Source: Spirosoma sp. KCTC 42546 (GTDB taxonomy: Bacteria; Bacteroidota; Bacteroidia; Cytophagales; Spirosomataceae). From it: a stretch of DNA of 64,000 bases. The notes beneath the pieces are model-generated. The model saw nothing but the letters and a program-made list of their open reading frames with translations, made no database searches and was not told where the DNA came from. Within the stretch, counting starts at the first letter, position 1, and every line of letters starts with the position of its first letter. The stretch covers positions 4,940,501 through 5,004,500 of the forward strand of contig NZ_CP041360.1 of the NCBI RefSeq assembly GCF_006965485.1, read 5' to 3'. Positions 23,525 through 32,170 of the stretch are shown here, one piece after another. The position numbers were made by a program, and so were the translations under genes.

Positions 23525-24279
23525 TCCCTTTCGCACTTGGACAGATCGGACTAGGCCTGACGGCCGTATTTGGCATTTCCATTGCCCACATCACCAACCA
23601 GTTCCGCGTTCGACCGCCCTGGTACGTCACGGTCCTGATCTGGCTGGTATCGGTTATGGCCGTGTTTGCTCTATCGGATCCGCTGGTATTTCCCCGGATT
23701 GATTATTTACCCCTGGTCGCCTACCTGTTTCGGTTTGTGGTGGGACTCTTTGCGCTGGCCTTCTTTGTTCGGCTTCGCTTCAGTCGGGGCAGACCCTTGC
23801 CCAAGACAGTGGTTTCTAGGCTCAATCACCTCATCACTTACGGCTGTGCAGCTATTGTTGTCATTGTACTGGGCTACTGGCAGTACGGGGACCGGCTGGA
23901 CTCGAACCATAAGTTCAGTAGCCTGCAACGGGAAGTCAGAACCAATCAGCGCATGATGGTCCGGGATACCCAACAGACGGCCAACCTGCAACGCACCATC
24001 GACCGGCAAAACCTTCAGATGGTAGCTTATCAGGCACAGATCAAGAATCTGAATGATCAACTGGCGGGCTCCAATGTTCAGCTTAGGCAACTAACCAATG
24101 TAGTCGCTACACTGAGCCGCTACATCAAGCTCATCGGTCGTCAACAATCAACGCTCCATCAGGACATCGGCGATATCAAATCCGCGCAGGGGCCACAGAA
24201 ACTACCGCCACCTGCCCCCAAAGTATGGGCTTTGCCACCCGACCGGGTGCAACCTTTTGGACCTAAACGAAAGCCTTAA
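23521..24279 (+). CDS. membrane protein with cytoplasmic or periplasmic coiled coil (252 aa)
   Basis: Four hydrophobic segments in the first 130 residues, followed by a long heptad-rich part (L-Q-R-T-I-D-R-Q-N-L-Q-M, then D-Q-L-A-G-S-N-V-Q-L-R-Q-L) and a Pro-rich tail. Likely part of the lysis cassette since it lies between a holin candidate and the endolysin. No family recognised. Confidence 0.5.
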   Translation: MIPFALGQIGLGLTAVFGISIAHITNQFRVRPPWYVTVLIWLVSVMAVFALSDPLVFPRIDYLPLVAYLFRFVVGLFALAFFVRLRFSRGRPLPKTVVSRLNHLITYGCAAIVVIVLGYWQYGDRLDSNHKFSSLQREVRTNQRMMVRDTQQTANLQRTIDRQNLQMVAYQAQIKNLNDQLAGSNVQLRQLTNVVATLSRYIKLIGRQQSTLHQDIGDIKSAQGPQKLPPPAPKVWALPPDRVQPFGPKRKP

Positions 24280-24285
24280 TCCTGC

Positions 24286-24774
24286 ATGATCATGCCGCCA
24301 ACCCAGTTCTATGATTTCGGCCACTGGCTAACCTTCAACGAGTCGGTCAAATCCGCTACGGCCATTCGTAAAGGGATTGCCAATATACCAACGCCGTTGA
24401 TTTATGCCAACATGGTGAAGGTCTACAAAGACTTTTACGAGCCCCTTTGTGAGCAATTTGGCAAACTACCGGTATCGTCGTTTTACCGGTCCCCTGCTCT
24501 GAATGCGGCCATTGGTGGAGCATCCAAATCAGCCCACATGTACGGCTGCGCCATCGACATTGATTGTGATAGTTTACCGCTGGTCACCAATCTGCAAGTA
24601 TTCAACTGGGCGCGGGCTCACCTCAAGTTCGATCAGCTGATTCTGGAGAATCCTGATGCGCATAACAATCCCGCCTGGGTGCATGTGGCCCATAACCGCG
24701 ATGGCCAGCCGGATCGTAATCAGGTGCTGAAAATGATCTGGGTGAAGGGCAAACAAATTTATCAGGCTATTTGA
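24286..24774 (+). CDS. endolysin, M15A-type peptidase
   Basis: 162 residues with the zinc-peptidase signature: S-S-F-Y-R-S-P-A-L-N-A-A-I-G-G-A, then S-A-H-M-Y-G-C-A-I-D-I-D (S-x-H-x-x-G-x-A-x-D, metal ligands H and D), and W-V-H-V-A-H near the C-terminus (third ligand). This family cuts peptide bridges of peptidoglycan to free progeny phage. No signal peptide, so a holin is needed for export, in line with its neighbours. An internal ATG two codons downstream is equally plausible. Confidence 0.8.
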   Translation: MIMPPTQFYDFGHWLTFNESVKSATAIRKGIANIPTPLIYANMVKVYKDFYEPLCEQFGKLPVSSFYRSPALNAAIGGASKSAHMYGCAIDIDCDSLPLVTNLQVFNWARAHLKFDQLILENPDAHNNPAWVHVAHNRDGQPDRNQVLKMIWVKGKQIYQAI

Positions 24775-24798
24775 AAAAAGTAAGGTAAAGTAAGGTCT

Positions 24799-25491
24799 AT
24801 GACGGACATCCAGAGACGATTTGTCGAAGAATATACGAAAGATTGCAAGGGGGCAGCGGCAGCGATTCGGGCAGGGTATAGCAAAGCCACAGCCAAACAA
24901 ACTGCGTGGGAACTCAAGCAAGATCCAGAGATTCAGGTGGCAATCAAAGAACGATTAGCGCTACTCACCATGACCGCTGATGAGGCTACCAAGCACATCA
25001 GTGACATTGCGGGTACACGGCTAAATCAGTTCATGGTGATCAAAAAGGTTCTTCGCCGGGAAATGGTTCGCAAGCCCCTGAAGGCGATCATTAAAGAACT
25101 TGAAGCCAAGATAGCCTTTGAAGAGGAGTATGCACACCTGGCCGACCTCGACAAAAAAGAGCAGATAAAACACAAAGCCATTCAGAAAGAGCGGGAACGG
25201 GATCTGATCCGATTAAAGCTTGAACTCAAGGAAAAGCCCAAGGCCTACCGGGACGTCGAGGGCGAACCTCAGTGGGTGGAACGGGCCGAACTGGACCTGG
25301 TAGCGCTGGCCAAAGCCGAAGAGGAGGGCAACATCTTTGAGTTATCGTTCACCGAGTTTGGCCCCAAAGTAAAAATGTATTCCGCAGCGGATGCCATGGA
25401 AACGATTCTAAAACTTAATGGCAAGCTGATCAATCGGCACGATCATACCAATAACGGCAAATCCTTTGGGGATTATTTAATGGAATCATGA
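24799..25491 (+). CDS. terminase small subunit
   Basis: 230 residues. The N-terminus is a clear terminase_2 HTH: Q-R-R-F-V-E-E-Y, then A-A-A-A-I-R-A-G-Y-S-K-A-T-A-K-Q-T-A, then P-E-I-Q-V-A-I. It recognises the packaging site and hands DNA to the large subunit. The rest is a long charged helical region. It overlaps the large-subunit gene (ATGA). Confidence 0.85.
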   Translation: MTDIQRRFVEEYTKDCKGAAAAIRAGYSKATAKQTAWELKQDPEIQVAIKERLALLTMTADEATKHISDIAGTRLNQFMVIKKVLRREMVRKPLKAIIKELEAKIAFEEEYAHLADLDKKEQIKHKAIQKERERDLIRLKLELKEKPKAYRDVEGEPQWVERAELDLVALAKAEEEGNIFELSFTEFGPKVKMYSAADAMETILKLNGKLINRHDHTNNGKSFGDYLMES

Positions 25492-27044
25492 GTAACGCGC
25501 AGGCCATCGACGAGAAAGCACGGCAACGGGTCCAGCACTGGAAACAGGATTGGTGCAAGTTTGCGCGTGAGGCCCTGGGCGTGAACCTCGACAAAGAACA
25601 GGAAGCCATCCTTTCCTCCGTTCAGTTCAACCCCCGTACCAGCGTGGCCAGTGGCACGGCACGGGGCAAAGACTTCGTAACGGCCGTGGCCGCGATCTGC
25701 TTCATGTACCTCACTCCCCGCTGGAATGCCAAACGGGAACTGATTGCCAACACCAAAGTGGCGCTGACGGCTCCCACCGATCGACAGGTGAAAAACATCA
25801 TGATGCCCGAAATATCCCGACTCTACAACCGGGCGAAACGAAACGGCATTCACCTCCCCGGTCGCCTGAATGTCTATGATATTCGCACCGATTACGAGGA
25901 ATGGTTTCTGACGGGCTTCAAGGCCTCTGAGCATGATCATGAAGCCTGGTCGGGTTTCCACGCGGTCAATACCATGTTTGCCATTACGGAGGCTTCCGGT
26001 ATTTCGGATGATACATTCGGCGCTATTGAAGGGAATTTGCAGGGTAATTCGAGAATCCTCCTCGTATTCAACCCAAACCAGACAACGGGCTATGCGGCTA
26101 AATCGCAGAAAGGCGAACGTTGGAGCAAGTTCCGGCTGTCTTCACTGACAGCACCCAACGTTGTCGAAAAACGGCAGGTCATTCCCGGTCAGGTCGATTA
26201 CGAATGGATCAAGGATAAGCTCGAAAACTGGTGTGAGAAAATCCGGCCCGATGAGGTCGATGAAGCACAGGACGATTTCGAGTTTGAAGGCCAGTGGTAC
26301 CGGCCGGAAGATATTTTCCGGATCAAGGTACTGGGCAAATTCCCCAAAGTGGGCGAAGATAGCCTCATCCCTGAGCAGTGGATTGAACTGGCTCAGGAGC
26401 GGTGGAAAAAATACCACCGGACTTTCCGGGTCGATCAATATCCTGAACCTCTACGAAGAGGTGTTGATGTGGCGGGTATGGGCAGGGATTCGACTGTCGA
26501 ATGTGATCGTTACGGCAACATTGTGAAGTCATTCCACAAGTCGAATTCAGGAGGTCGGGCCGATCACATGCAGATTGCTGGTCGAACCGTATCTATGTTT
26601 CAATCTGATCCACGATCAACGGCCTACATCGATACGATTGGCGAAGGCGCTGGCGTGTATTCGAGACTGGATGAATTGGGCTATCAGCACCGGGCTTTCT
26701 CCTGCAAGTTTTCTGAAGCTGCCAAGGATGAGTACGGCGAATACCTGACGGATATCACCGGTCAGCGCAAATTCGCCAACCTACGGGCTTACCTCTTCTG
26801 GGCCGTTCGGGACTGGCTCAATCCAAAGAATAACCAGAATGCCATGCTACCGCCCGGTGACAGCTTCAAGGAAGAGGCTACCGAAATTAAATACAAATGG
26901 CTATCCACGGGCCTCATCATTATGGAAGATAAGGAGGAAATCAAGAAACGATTAGGCCGCTCCATAGATGAGTTCGATGCCCTTGCCAATACGTTTTACC
27001 CATTTAAGCCATTCGTTGCTCAGGATTTGACTGGATATTTTTAA
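25488..27044 (+). CDS. terminase large subunit
   Basis: 518 residues. Walker A-like segment G-T-A-R-G-K-D-F (about 53-60) and a Walker B-like segment F-A-I-T-E-A-S-G (about 165-172). The nuclease part has G-V-D-V-A-G-M-G-R-D-S (first acidic cluster) and T-A-Y-I-D-T-I-G-E-G-A-G (second), the RNase H-like metal residues. It pumps and cuts DNA. Full length for the family, in the canonical order small subunit, large subunit, portal, MuF. Confidence 0.85.
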   Translation: MSNAQAIDEKARQRVQHWKQDWCKFAREALGVNLDKEQEAILSSVQFNPRTSVASGTARGKDFVTAVAAICFMYLTPRWNAKRELIANTKVALTAPTDRQVKNIMMPEISRLYNRAKRNGIHLPGRLNVYDIRTDYEEWFLTGFKASEHDHEAWSGFHAVNTMFAITEASGISDDTFGAIEGNLQGNSRILLVFNPNQTTGYAAKSQKGERWSKFRLSSLTAPNVVEKRQVIPGQVDYEWIKDKLENWCEKIRPDEVDEAQDDFEFEGQWYRPEDIFRIKVLGKFPKVGEDSLIPEQWIELAQERWKKYHRTFRVDQYPEPLRRGVDVAGMGRDSTVECDRYGNIVKSFHKSNSGGRADHMQIAGRTVSMFQSDPRSTAYIDTIGEGAGVYSRLDELGYQHRAFSCKFSEAAKDEYGEYLTDITGQRKFANLRAYLFWAVRDWLNPKNNQNAMLPPGDSFKEEATEIKYKWLSTGLIIMEDKEEIKKRLGRSIDEFDALANTFYPFKPFVAQDLTGYF

Positions 27045-27055
27045 TAAAACAGACT

Positions 27056-28504
27056 ATGAATTTAACCGAATTACGTACAGCCCTAGCCGTTGTTTCCGGT
27101 CAAGCTCTCGACATTCCGAAGGTAATCGAGATCCTTAAAGCCAAACAGACGCCGTTGGATATAAAGGATTTTATTAAGCAGTACAGTCCATCCGGTCACA
27201 AGGCACTTGACCCTGTCTATCGAAAAGATAAGATAATCAAAAAGCCCACTGGTGAAATAAAAGATGGAGTAGAGGTAGTAACCTCCGATACCGTCAAGGT
27301 TAACCGGCAGGTGTTCCCCCTGCAAAAGCTGATCGTCGAGCGGGCTGTATCCTTTCTGTTTGGCAATCCGGTCAAAATCAATAGTGAGGGCAAAACCGAT
27401 AAAGAAAAAAAGGTAGTAGCTGCACTGACCCGGATCCTGTATGACAATAAGATCAATTCGTTCAACCGGCGGATTGCCCGTGAGATGTTCCGCTCCACGC
27501 AGGTAGCCGAGTGCTGGTTTCCGGTAGAAGGGTCCGAAACCCATAGTGACTACGGATTTGATACCAAATTCAAAATGCGGGTCACGGCCTTTAATCCGTG
27601 GGATGGCAATGAATTCTATCCACTCTATGATGAAACCGGGGATTTGATTGCCTTCAGTCGACTGTTTGTTCGAATGAACGATGAGGGCCAAAAGGTAACC
27701 CATTTTGAGACGTACACGGCTGAGGAGAAGATTGCCTTTAAGCAGGAAGGTGGCACCTGGGAACAGACCGAGCGTACGGTGAATGTCATCAAGAAAATCC
27801 CCGTCATTTATGGCCATCAGGAACAGGTTGAATGGCAGGATGTGCAGTGGTCGATTGAGCGGCTGGAATACCTGCTTTCCAATTTTGCCGATACCAATGA
27901 TTACCATGCTGCGCCCAAAATCTTTATCGAAGGCAAAATTGCCGGGTTTGGCCAGAAGGGTGAACCAGGACAGATTTTACAGGGGGAAAAAGACAGTAAA
28001 GCCTATTACCTCAGCTGGAACCATGCCACGGATGCGGTAAAGCTGGAGATCGAAACACTGCTTCGATTTATATTTTCCTTTACCCAAACACCTGATATCA
28101 GCTTTGATAGCGTGAAAGGATTACGGGAAATTTCGGGCGAAGCCTTGAAAATGCTCTTTCTGGATGCTCACCTGAAAGTTCAGAACAAGCGGGAGGTATT
28201 TGATGAATACCTGCAACGGCGGATCAATATCATTAAATCCTTCATTGCCTACATGAGTATTGACCTGAAAAAGGAAGCCTCCACATTGGCAATTGAGCCG
28301 GAAATTCAGCCGTTTATCATCAACGATGAAAAAGCTATGATTGAGAACCTAATGACGGCCACAGGTAACCAGCCCATCCTTTCCCAGAAAACAGCGATTG
28401 CCAAATCAGGCCTTGTTGATGATGTTGAGGCTGAATATAAATTGATTCAGGAAGAGGAAACACGGGCCAAATCATTCGATATCCTAAACCCAATAGGTGC
28501 CTGA
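27056..28504 (+). CDS. portal protein, SPP1 gp6-like
   Basis: 482 residues. Matches the SPP1-type family: V-N-R-Q-V-F-P-L-Q-K-L-I-V-E-R-A-V-S-F-L-F-G, A-F-N-P-W-D-G-N-E-F-Y-P-L-Y, D-Y-H-A-A-P-K, and S-G-E-A-L-K-M-L-F. It forms the dodecameric ring at the packaging vertex. Ends in a TGATG overlap with the MuF gene. Confidence 0.85.
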   Translation: MNLTELRTALAVVSGQALDIPKVIEILKAKQTPLDIKDFIKQYSPSGHKALDPVYRKDKIIKKPTGEIKDGVEVVTSDTVKVNRQVFPLQKLIVERAVSFLFGNPVKINSEGKTDKEKKVVAALTRILYDNKINSFNRRIAREMFRSTQVAECWFPVEGSETHSDYGFDTKFKMRVTAFNPWDGNEFYPLYDETGDLIAFSRLFVRMNDEGQKVTHFETYTAEEKIAFKQEGGTWEQTERTVNVIKKIPVIYGHQEQVEWQDVQWSIERLEYLLSNFADTNDYHAAPKIFIEGKIAGFGQKGEPGQILQGEKDSKAYYLSWNHATDAVKLEIETLLRFIFSFTQTPDISFDSVKGLREISGEALKMLFLDAHLKVQNKREVFDEYLQRRINIIKSFIAYMSIDLKKEASTLAIEPEIQPFIINDEKAMIENLMTATGNQPILSQKTAIAKSGLVDDVEAEYKLIQEEETRAKSFDILNPIGA

Positions 28505-30294
28505 TGAGTAGTCGTAAATTCTCCATCACCGACTGGAACAACCGGCACTTCAAACAGGTCGAAGACTATGCCCGGCGCATCGACCTCATCTACCTGACGG
28601 CCGTGCAGGAGGCTGTTCAGATTGCCCAATCGGTCGAGGAGAATCCGGATAAGCAATTCTCGTTCGATGATTACCCCCGCACCAAAGATAGGATTGATAG
28701 CCTCATCCAGCGCATGGCCCTGAACATGATCCTGACCATCGACACCGGCATGGTGGCCGAATGGGGACTGGCCAACGATCAGAATGACGCCCTGATCGAA
28801 TCGGTTTTCTCCTCAACTCCTCAACCCCGGCAGAAAACTGAACCGGTTACCCCACCGGCCCGCTATCTGGATCGAAATGAAGAGGCATTGAAGGCTTTCC
28901 GAATTCAGAAGGTGGGCGGCATGACGCTATCAGATCGGGTGTGGAACTACACCAGTCAGTTCAAAGGCGAACTGGAGATGGCCATTGACGTGGGACTGGG
29001 GCAAGGTCGTTCGGCGGCTCAGCTGAGCATGGACATCCGCAAATACCTCAACAAACCCGACCGGCTGTTTCGAAAAGTCCGTGACAAGCGAGGTAATCTG
29101 GGACTTTCGAAGGTAGCCAAAAACTACCATCCGGGTCAGGGCATCTACCGATCGTCTTACAAAAATGCGATGCGCTTAACCCGTACAGAAATCAATTCTG
29201 CCTACCGGGAGGCTGATCACCTCAGGTACCAACAACTCGACTTTGTTGTCGGTATTGAAGTACGAAGGTCAAACCACGTATTCAGTTGTGATGTGTGTGA
29301 ATCGCTTAAAGGGCGATATCCGAAGACGTTCAAATTCAAAGGCTGGCACCAACAATGTCGATGCCATGCTATCTCCATTCTGGCCACACCAGAGGAGTTG
29401 CAGAAACTGACGGGCATGATCCTGAACGGTGAGGATCCATCTACGTTACGCAGCGTGAATGAAATCACGGATTTACCCGAAGGATTTACCAGGTGGGTTA
29501 GCGACAATCAGGATCGGTTGAACCGGGCCAAACAGGTACCCTACTTTATCTCCGATAACTTTAAAAACCGGGATTTATCAAAAGCGACGTTCACGAGAGT
29601 TCTGCCCAAAGCAGACCCAAAAGCCATTGACCTATCGAAGTTCATTGCGGGGGATGTGCCCACCAATAAGGAACTAAAAGCGGTGATCATGGAGTTTGCC
29701 CGGACGCATCCCGAGAATTTCCGGAGTGGTCTGGAATCGGTCAGCATCCTGCATTCCAAATCGTATCTGTTGCAGCATAGCCAGTTGTATACTCCCTACA
29801 CCAATCAATGGAAGGGTCAATCGACAATATCCATCAGTACCCATAGTTTTAGCCTGGGTGGTAGTACCTTCAATCCAGCGGAGGAATTGCGGGGAGCCTT
29901 TGGCGCCATGAAAGCCCAAACGCCACTTACCTTCAATCAGGAATATGCGGTGGAAGGGTTGTGGCACGAAATCTTACACGCCAAGAGCAAAACCCCACCG
30001 CGTAAGCTGAATAAGTATGCCCTTCAGGATATGGAAACGCTGAATCAGTTTACGGCCCGTCACACCTACGATGAGTTTCTGAAACCCTTTGGTGTGAAGC
30101 CAATTCACAAAACCGATATTCTGGATAAGGGATATGGCTACAGCAACTGGGTAACTAATATTCGCTCTACCATCGCCAAGCGTGGACTCAGTGAGCAGCA
30201 GGTCGTTTCTGATTTATTGCCCATTCTGCTGGGCGATTATGCAGCCATCAGCAAAGGAATGGCCGACTACTTTAAGAAGCATCCTCTTCGATAA
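28504..30294 (+). CDS. MuF-type minor head protein with C-terminal HExxH domain
   Basis: 596 residues. The first ~300 are a MuF/SPP1 gp7 domain: A-M-R-L-T-R-T-E-I-N-S-A-Y-R-E-A and the zinc-knuckle block C-D-V-C ... W-H-Q-Q-C-R-C-H. MuF proteins sit beside the portal and may travel with the DNA. After a linker, residues about 370-596 add a separate domain with H-E-I-L-H (H488, E489, H492) in a helix, the HExxH signature of zinc metallopeptidases. MuF genes with toxin-like tails are known as MuF polymorphic toxins. The third metal ligand is not obvious, so activity is inference. The gene overlaps a minus-strand gene at its 3' end. Confidence 0.8.
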   Translation: MSSRKFSITDWNNRHFKQVEDYARRIDLIYLTAVQEAVQIAQSVEENPDKQFSFDDYPRTKDRIDSLIQRMALNMILTIDTGMVAEWGLANDQNDALIESVFSSTPQPRQKTEPVTPPARYLDRNEEALKAFRIQKVGGMTLSDRVWNYTSQFKGELEMAIDVGLGQGRSAAQLSMDIRKYLNKPDRLFRKVRDKRGNLGLSKVAKNYHPGQGIYRSSYKNAMRLTRTEINSAYREADHLRYQQLDFVVGIEVRRSNHVFSCDVCESLKGRYPKTFKFKGWHQQCRCHAISILATPEELQKLTGMILNGEDPSTLRSVNEITDLPEGFTRWVSDNQDRLNRAKQVPYFISDNFKNRDLSKATFTRVLPKADPKAIDLSKFIAGDVPTNKELKAVIMEFARTHPENFRSGLESVSILHSKSYLLQHSQLYTPYTNQWKGQSTISISTHSFSLGGSTFNPAEELRGAFGAMKAQTPLTFNQEYAVEGLWHEILHAKSKTPPRKLNKYALQDMETLNQFTARHTYDEFLKPFGVKPIHKTDILDKGYGYSNWVTNIRSTIAKRGLSEQQVVSDLLPILLGDYAAISKGMADYFKKHPLR

Positions 30295-30565
30295 CATAAT
30301 CGAATCCCAGCCGGTATTGCTGGGCTAGTTCGGGTACCTGACTCCAGTACTGTTCGGTTTTGGCGGCATCACCCCGAAAGTCGTACAATAAGCCTAGGTC
30401 AAATAATGCACCCTCGGCGCTAATCGTAGCCTGGTAACCCTGCGCAGTCAACGGATCCGGAAATTCCAGACCGTGGCGAAGGCTCAGCGAAAAGCTGGCC
30501 AGAAAGCCTAACTCGTCGATTTCGTCGGGCGTGAGGTTGTGATCAAATACGGTTTCCATATTCAC
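30272..30565 (-). CDS. hypothetical protein (97 aa), convergent with the MuF gene
   Basis: Acidic protein without recognised motif. It overlaps the MuF stop by 23 bp on the other strand. An ATG at 30559 gives an N-terminus M-E-T-V-F-D that matches the start of the next gene upstream (30543-30899). Its place after a toxin-like gene would suit an immunity protein, but opposite strand and no similarity data leave that open. Confidence 0.5.
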   Translation of the reverse strand: MNMETVFDHNLTPDEIDELGFLASFSLSLRHGLEFPDPLTAQGYQATISAEGALFDLGLLYDFRGDAAKTEQYWSQVPELAQQYRLGFDYVIEEDAS

Positions 30566-30899
30566 TAAGTGATTTGTTTCGCCTAAATCGTCTACTATCT
30601 TCCTCTAATTCAACAATACCTGTTACACAACACTCCTGAAAAATAGCTTCCAGAATGACCACTTCCCGCTCATCAAAATAGCCACCCTGTGGATTCTCCC
30701 AAATCACATTGGACACATCCCTGTTTTGTCCATTATCATCCAGCTGACGAAGCTGTTTCGATTGGAGACGTTTCAATCGGTACTTTCCAACCTGCATGAT
30801 GCAACGTGTTACCGGGCCTAAATCATCTAGTTCAACCAGCTTAACGTGCGGGCGTAGCTGGGTGATTGGACTTGCGAGGAGGTCAAATACAGTTTCCAT
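30543..30899 (-). CDS. hypothetical protein (118 aa)
   Basis: Starts M-E-T-V-F-D-L-L, like its downstream neighbour; the rest is alpha/beta-like with two Cys (E-C-C-V-T-G). No family recognised. Part of a minus-strand run of small genes up to the UmuDC operon. Confidence 0.5.
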   Translation of the reverse strand: METVFDLLASPITQLRPHVKLVELDDLGPVTRCIMQVGKYRLKRLQSKQLRQLDDNGQNRDVSNVIWENPQGGYFDEREVVILEAIFQECCVTGIVELEEDSRRFRRNKSLSEYGNRI

Positions 30900-30903
30900 A
30901 CAA

Positions 30904-31182
30904 CTATCCTTTTAAGGGTACACCCAATAACACCTTATGCGAACATTCACCTAACAGGTAATCCACGGCGAGTACTGCAATGGCTCTGCCCTGCTGTGTC
31001 CTGAGTTTATCAATCCCATCGTAATTCTCCCGGCCTTCCACCAGAATGTTCACCGCTTCGGTGTAGCCTTCATGCACAGCCCGGTTTATGGGCTTATCCA
31101 TGGCAGGCTGTTTGAGCCGCTTTTGCAGATCCTGAATCGTGTTTCTGATCTGGGTTTCCGTGGGTTTTATCGCTGCTTCCAT
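30904..31182 (-). CDS. hypothetical protein (92 aa)
   Basis: Helical, mildly basic. Begins M-E-A-A-I-K-P, similar to the M-D-D-T-A-I-K-P start of the preceding gene. Overlaps that gene by 89 bp; one of the two may have a different true end. Confidence 0.45.
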   Translation of the reverse strand: MEAAIKPTETQIRNTIQDLQKRLKQPAMDKPINRAVHEGYTEAVNILVEGRENYDGIDKLRTQQGRAIAVLAVDYLLGECSHKVLLGVPLKG

Positions 31183-31450
31183 CTGGAATAATTATTGTGA
31201 TATTGATATAATCCATAAAAGGATCCTGCTTAATGAGTTTATGGCGAATACCAGTCGCATCAAGTTCCGACCTTAATTCGGCAATTCGGCGAGGTGTATC
31301 TTCGACACCATACAACACAATTTCACTCTTCGATTCATCATAATGCCCTAACTTATAGCCACCTGCCTGTTTGGGGTCCAAATATTGTTCATCCAAATCA
31401 AGTACCTTCTCAAGTAGACGCGAGAAGGGTTTTATCGCTGTATCGTCCAT
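31094..31450 (-). CDS. hypothetical protein (118 aa)
   Basis: Residues 1-95 look folded (K-L-G-H-Y-D-E-S-K-S-E-I-V-L-Y-G-V, I-N-I-T-I-I-I). The last ~25 residues are low-complexity and overlap the next gene, so a frameshift or late stop could have lengthened it. Confidence 0.45.
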   Translation of the reverse strand: MDDTAIKPFSRLLEKVLDLDEQYLDPKQAGGYKLGHYDESKSEIVLYGVEDTPRRIAELRSELDATGIRHKLIKQDPFMDYINITIIIPDGSSDKTHGNPDQKHDSGSAKAAQTACHG

Positions 31451-31463
31451 ACTATAAAGTTAC

Positions 31464-31697
31464 CTAATTATCGTGACTGGGATAGCCCACAAACGTAGCC
31501 TGGTGATTGTAGTCTATGATCATAATCATGTACTTCAAATCTTCTAACGTGGTGATCATCGGACTAAATCCGTGAAAGTGAAACGTGCCCGTATCGGCTT
31601 GCAATCGACCCGTCACGCCCTTATAAACGTAGCGTTGGGGACGGTTGAAGAGTTCAGTAAAGCCCAAGTCAAGCAGGGCCGTATGCGTAATGGACAT
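31464..31697 (-). CDS. hypothetical protein (77 aa)
   Basis: Small beta-rich protein (Q-R-Y-V-Y-K-G-V-T-G-R-L-Q-A-D-T-G-T-F-H). Its ATG overlaps the previous stop by one base (TAATG). Unknown function. Confidence 0.55.
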   Translation of the reverse strand: MSITHTALLDLGFTELFNRPQRYVYKGVTGRLQADTGTFHFHGFSPMITTLEDLKYMIMIIDYNHQATFVGYPSHDN

Positions 31698-31888
31698 TAA
31701 AGATTACCCTTAGTTTTTTGCTCCAGTTCATGCACGATAATGGCCAGCTTTAACCACCGAGGGAACTGCTCAGAATTGACAACCATATTCACACTCTTGG
31801 GTGTATTGCCAATCATAAAGGCAACATCGGAATCGGTCCACCCATAGTATTTCTTCATTTTAGCGTATCGTTCCTTCCAGGTCAGCAT
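31697..31888 (-). CDS. small HTH-like regulator (63 aa)
   Basis: Starts M-L-T-W-K-E-R-Y-A-K-M-K-K-Y-Y-G-W-T-D-S-D-V-A, then M-I-G-N-T-P-K-S-V-N, a compact helix-turn-helix pattern, then R-W-L-K-L-A-I. The ATG at 31888 is preferred over 31924 because it leaves the 24-bp palindrome (31916-31939) upstream as a likely operator. Confidence 0.55.
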   Translation of the reverse strand: MLTWKERYAKMKKYYGWTDSDVAFMIGNTPKSVNMVVNSEQFPRWLKLAIIVHELEQKTKGNL

Positions 31889-31915
31889 CGTAAGCAAATG
31901 TAGTAATCCTTTCCC

Positions 31916-31939
31916 AAATACCAATATATATTGGTATTT
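31916..31939. promoter_or_regulatory. 24-bp perfect palindrome, likely operator
   Basis: Half-site AAATACCAATAT and its exact complement meet without spacer, 28 bp upstream of the small HTH gene. Size suits a dimeric repressor site overlapping the promoter of the leftward small-gene run. Confidence 0.55.
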
Positions 31940-31981
31940 ATTTTGCTATTTTGGGGTAAAAATATTCCTAGCTCCTATTTC

Positions 31982-32170
31982 CTATCCATCCGCCACTTTC
32001 TTCACCTGATCCGGCGATACATTCTTTACCTCCCCCTTTCCATCGAGCTTGACTGAGATGCGCCCGGATTCGGTCCACCTTAGCACCGTTCCTTTCTGGG
32101 TGCCCCGGTAGTAGCCCTGCACCCGGATTTCCACACTGACCCGATCACCGGGTGAAATGACTGGCTTCAT
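31982..32170 (-). CDS. small KOW/SH3-like protein (62 aa)
   Basis: Begins [11 protein letters not shown], then beta strands with [13 protein letters not shown], resembling short KOW/Tudor-like folds. The ATG at 32170 overlaps the umuC stop (ATGA), so it is cotranslated with umuC; the upstream ATG is disfavoured. Confidence 0.6.
   Translation of the reverse strand: MKPVISPGDRVSVEIRVQGYYRGTQKGTVLRWTESGRISVKLDGKGEVKNVSPDQVKKVADG

Noticed and set aside
22472..24279. Firm spanin and holin assignments
   Set aside because: Membrane topology alone cannot separate these roles; they are listed as candidates only.
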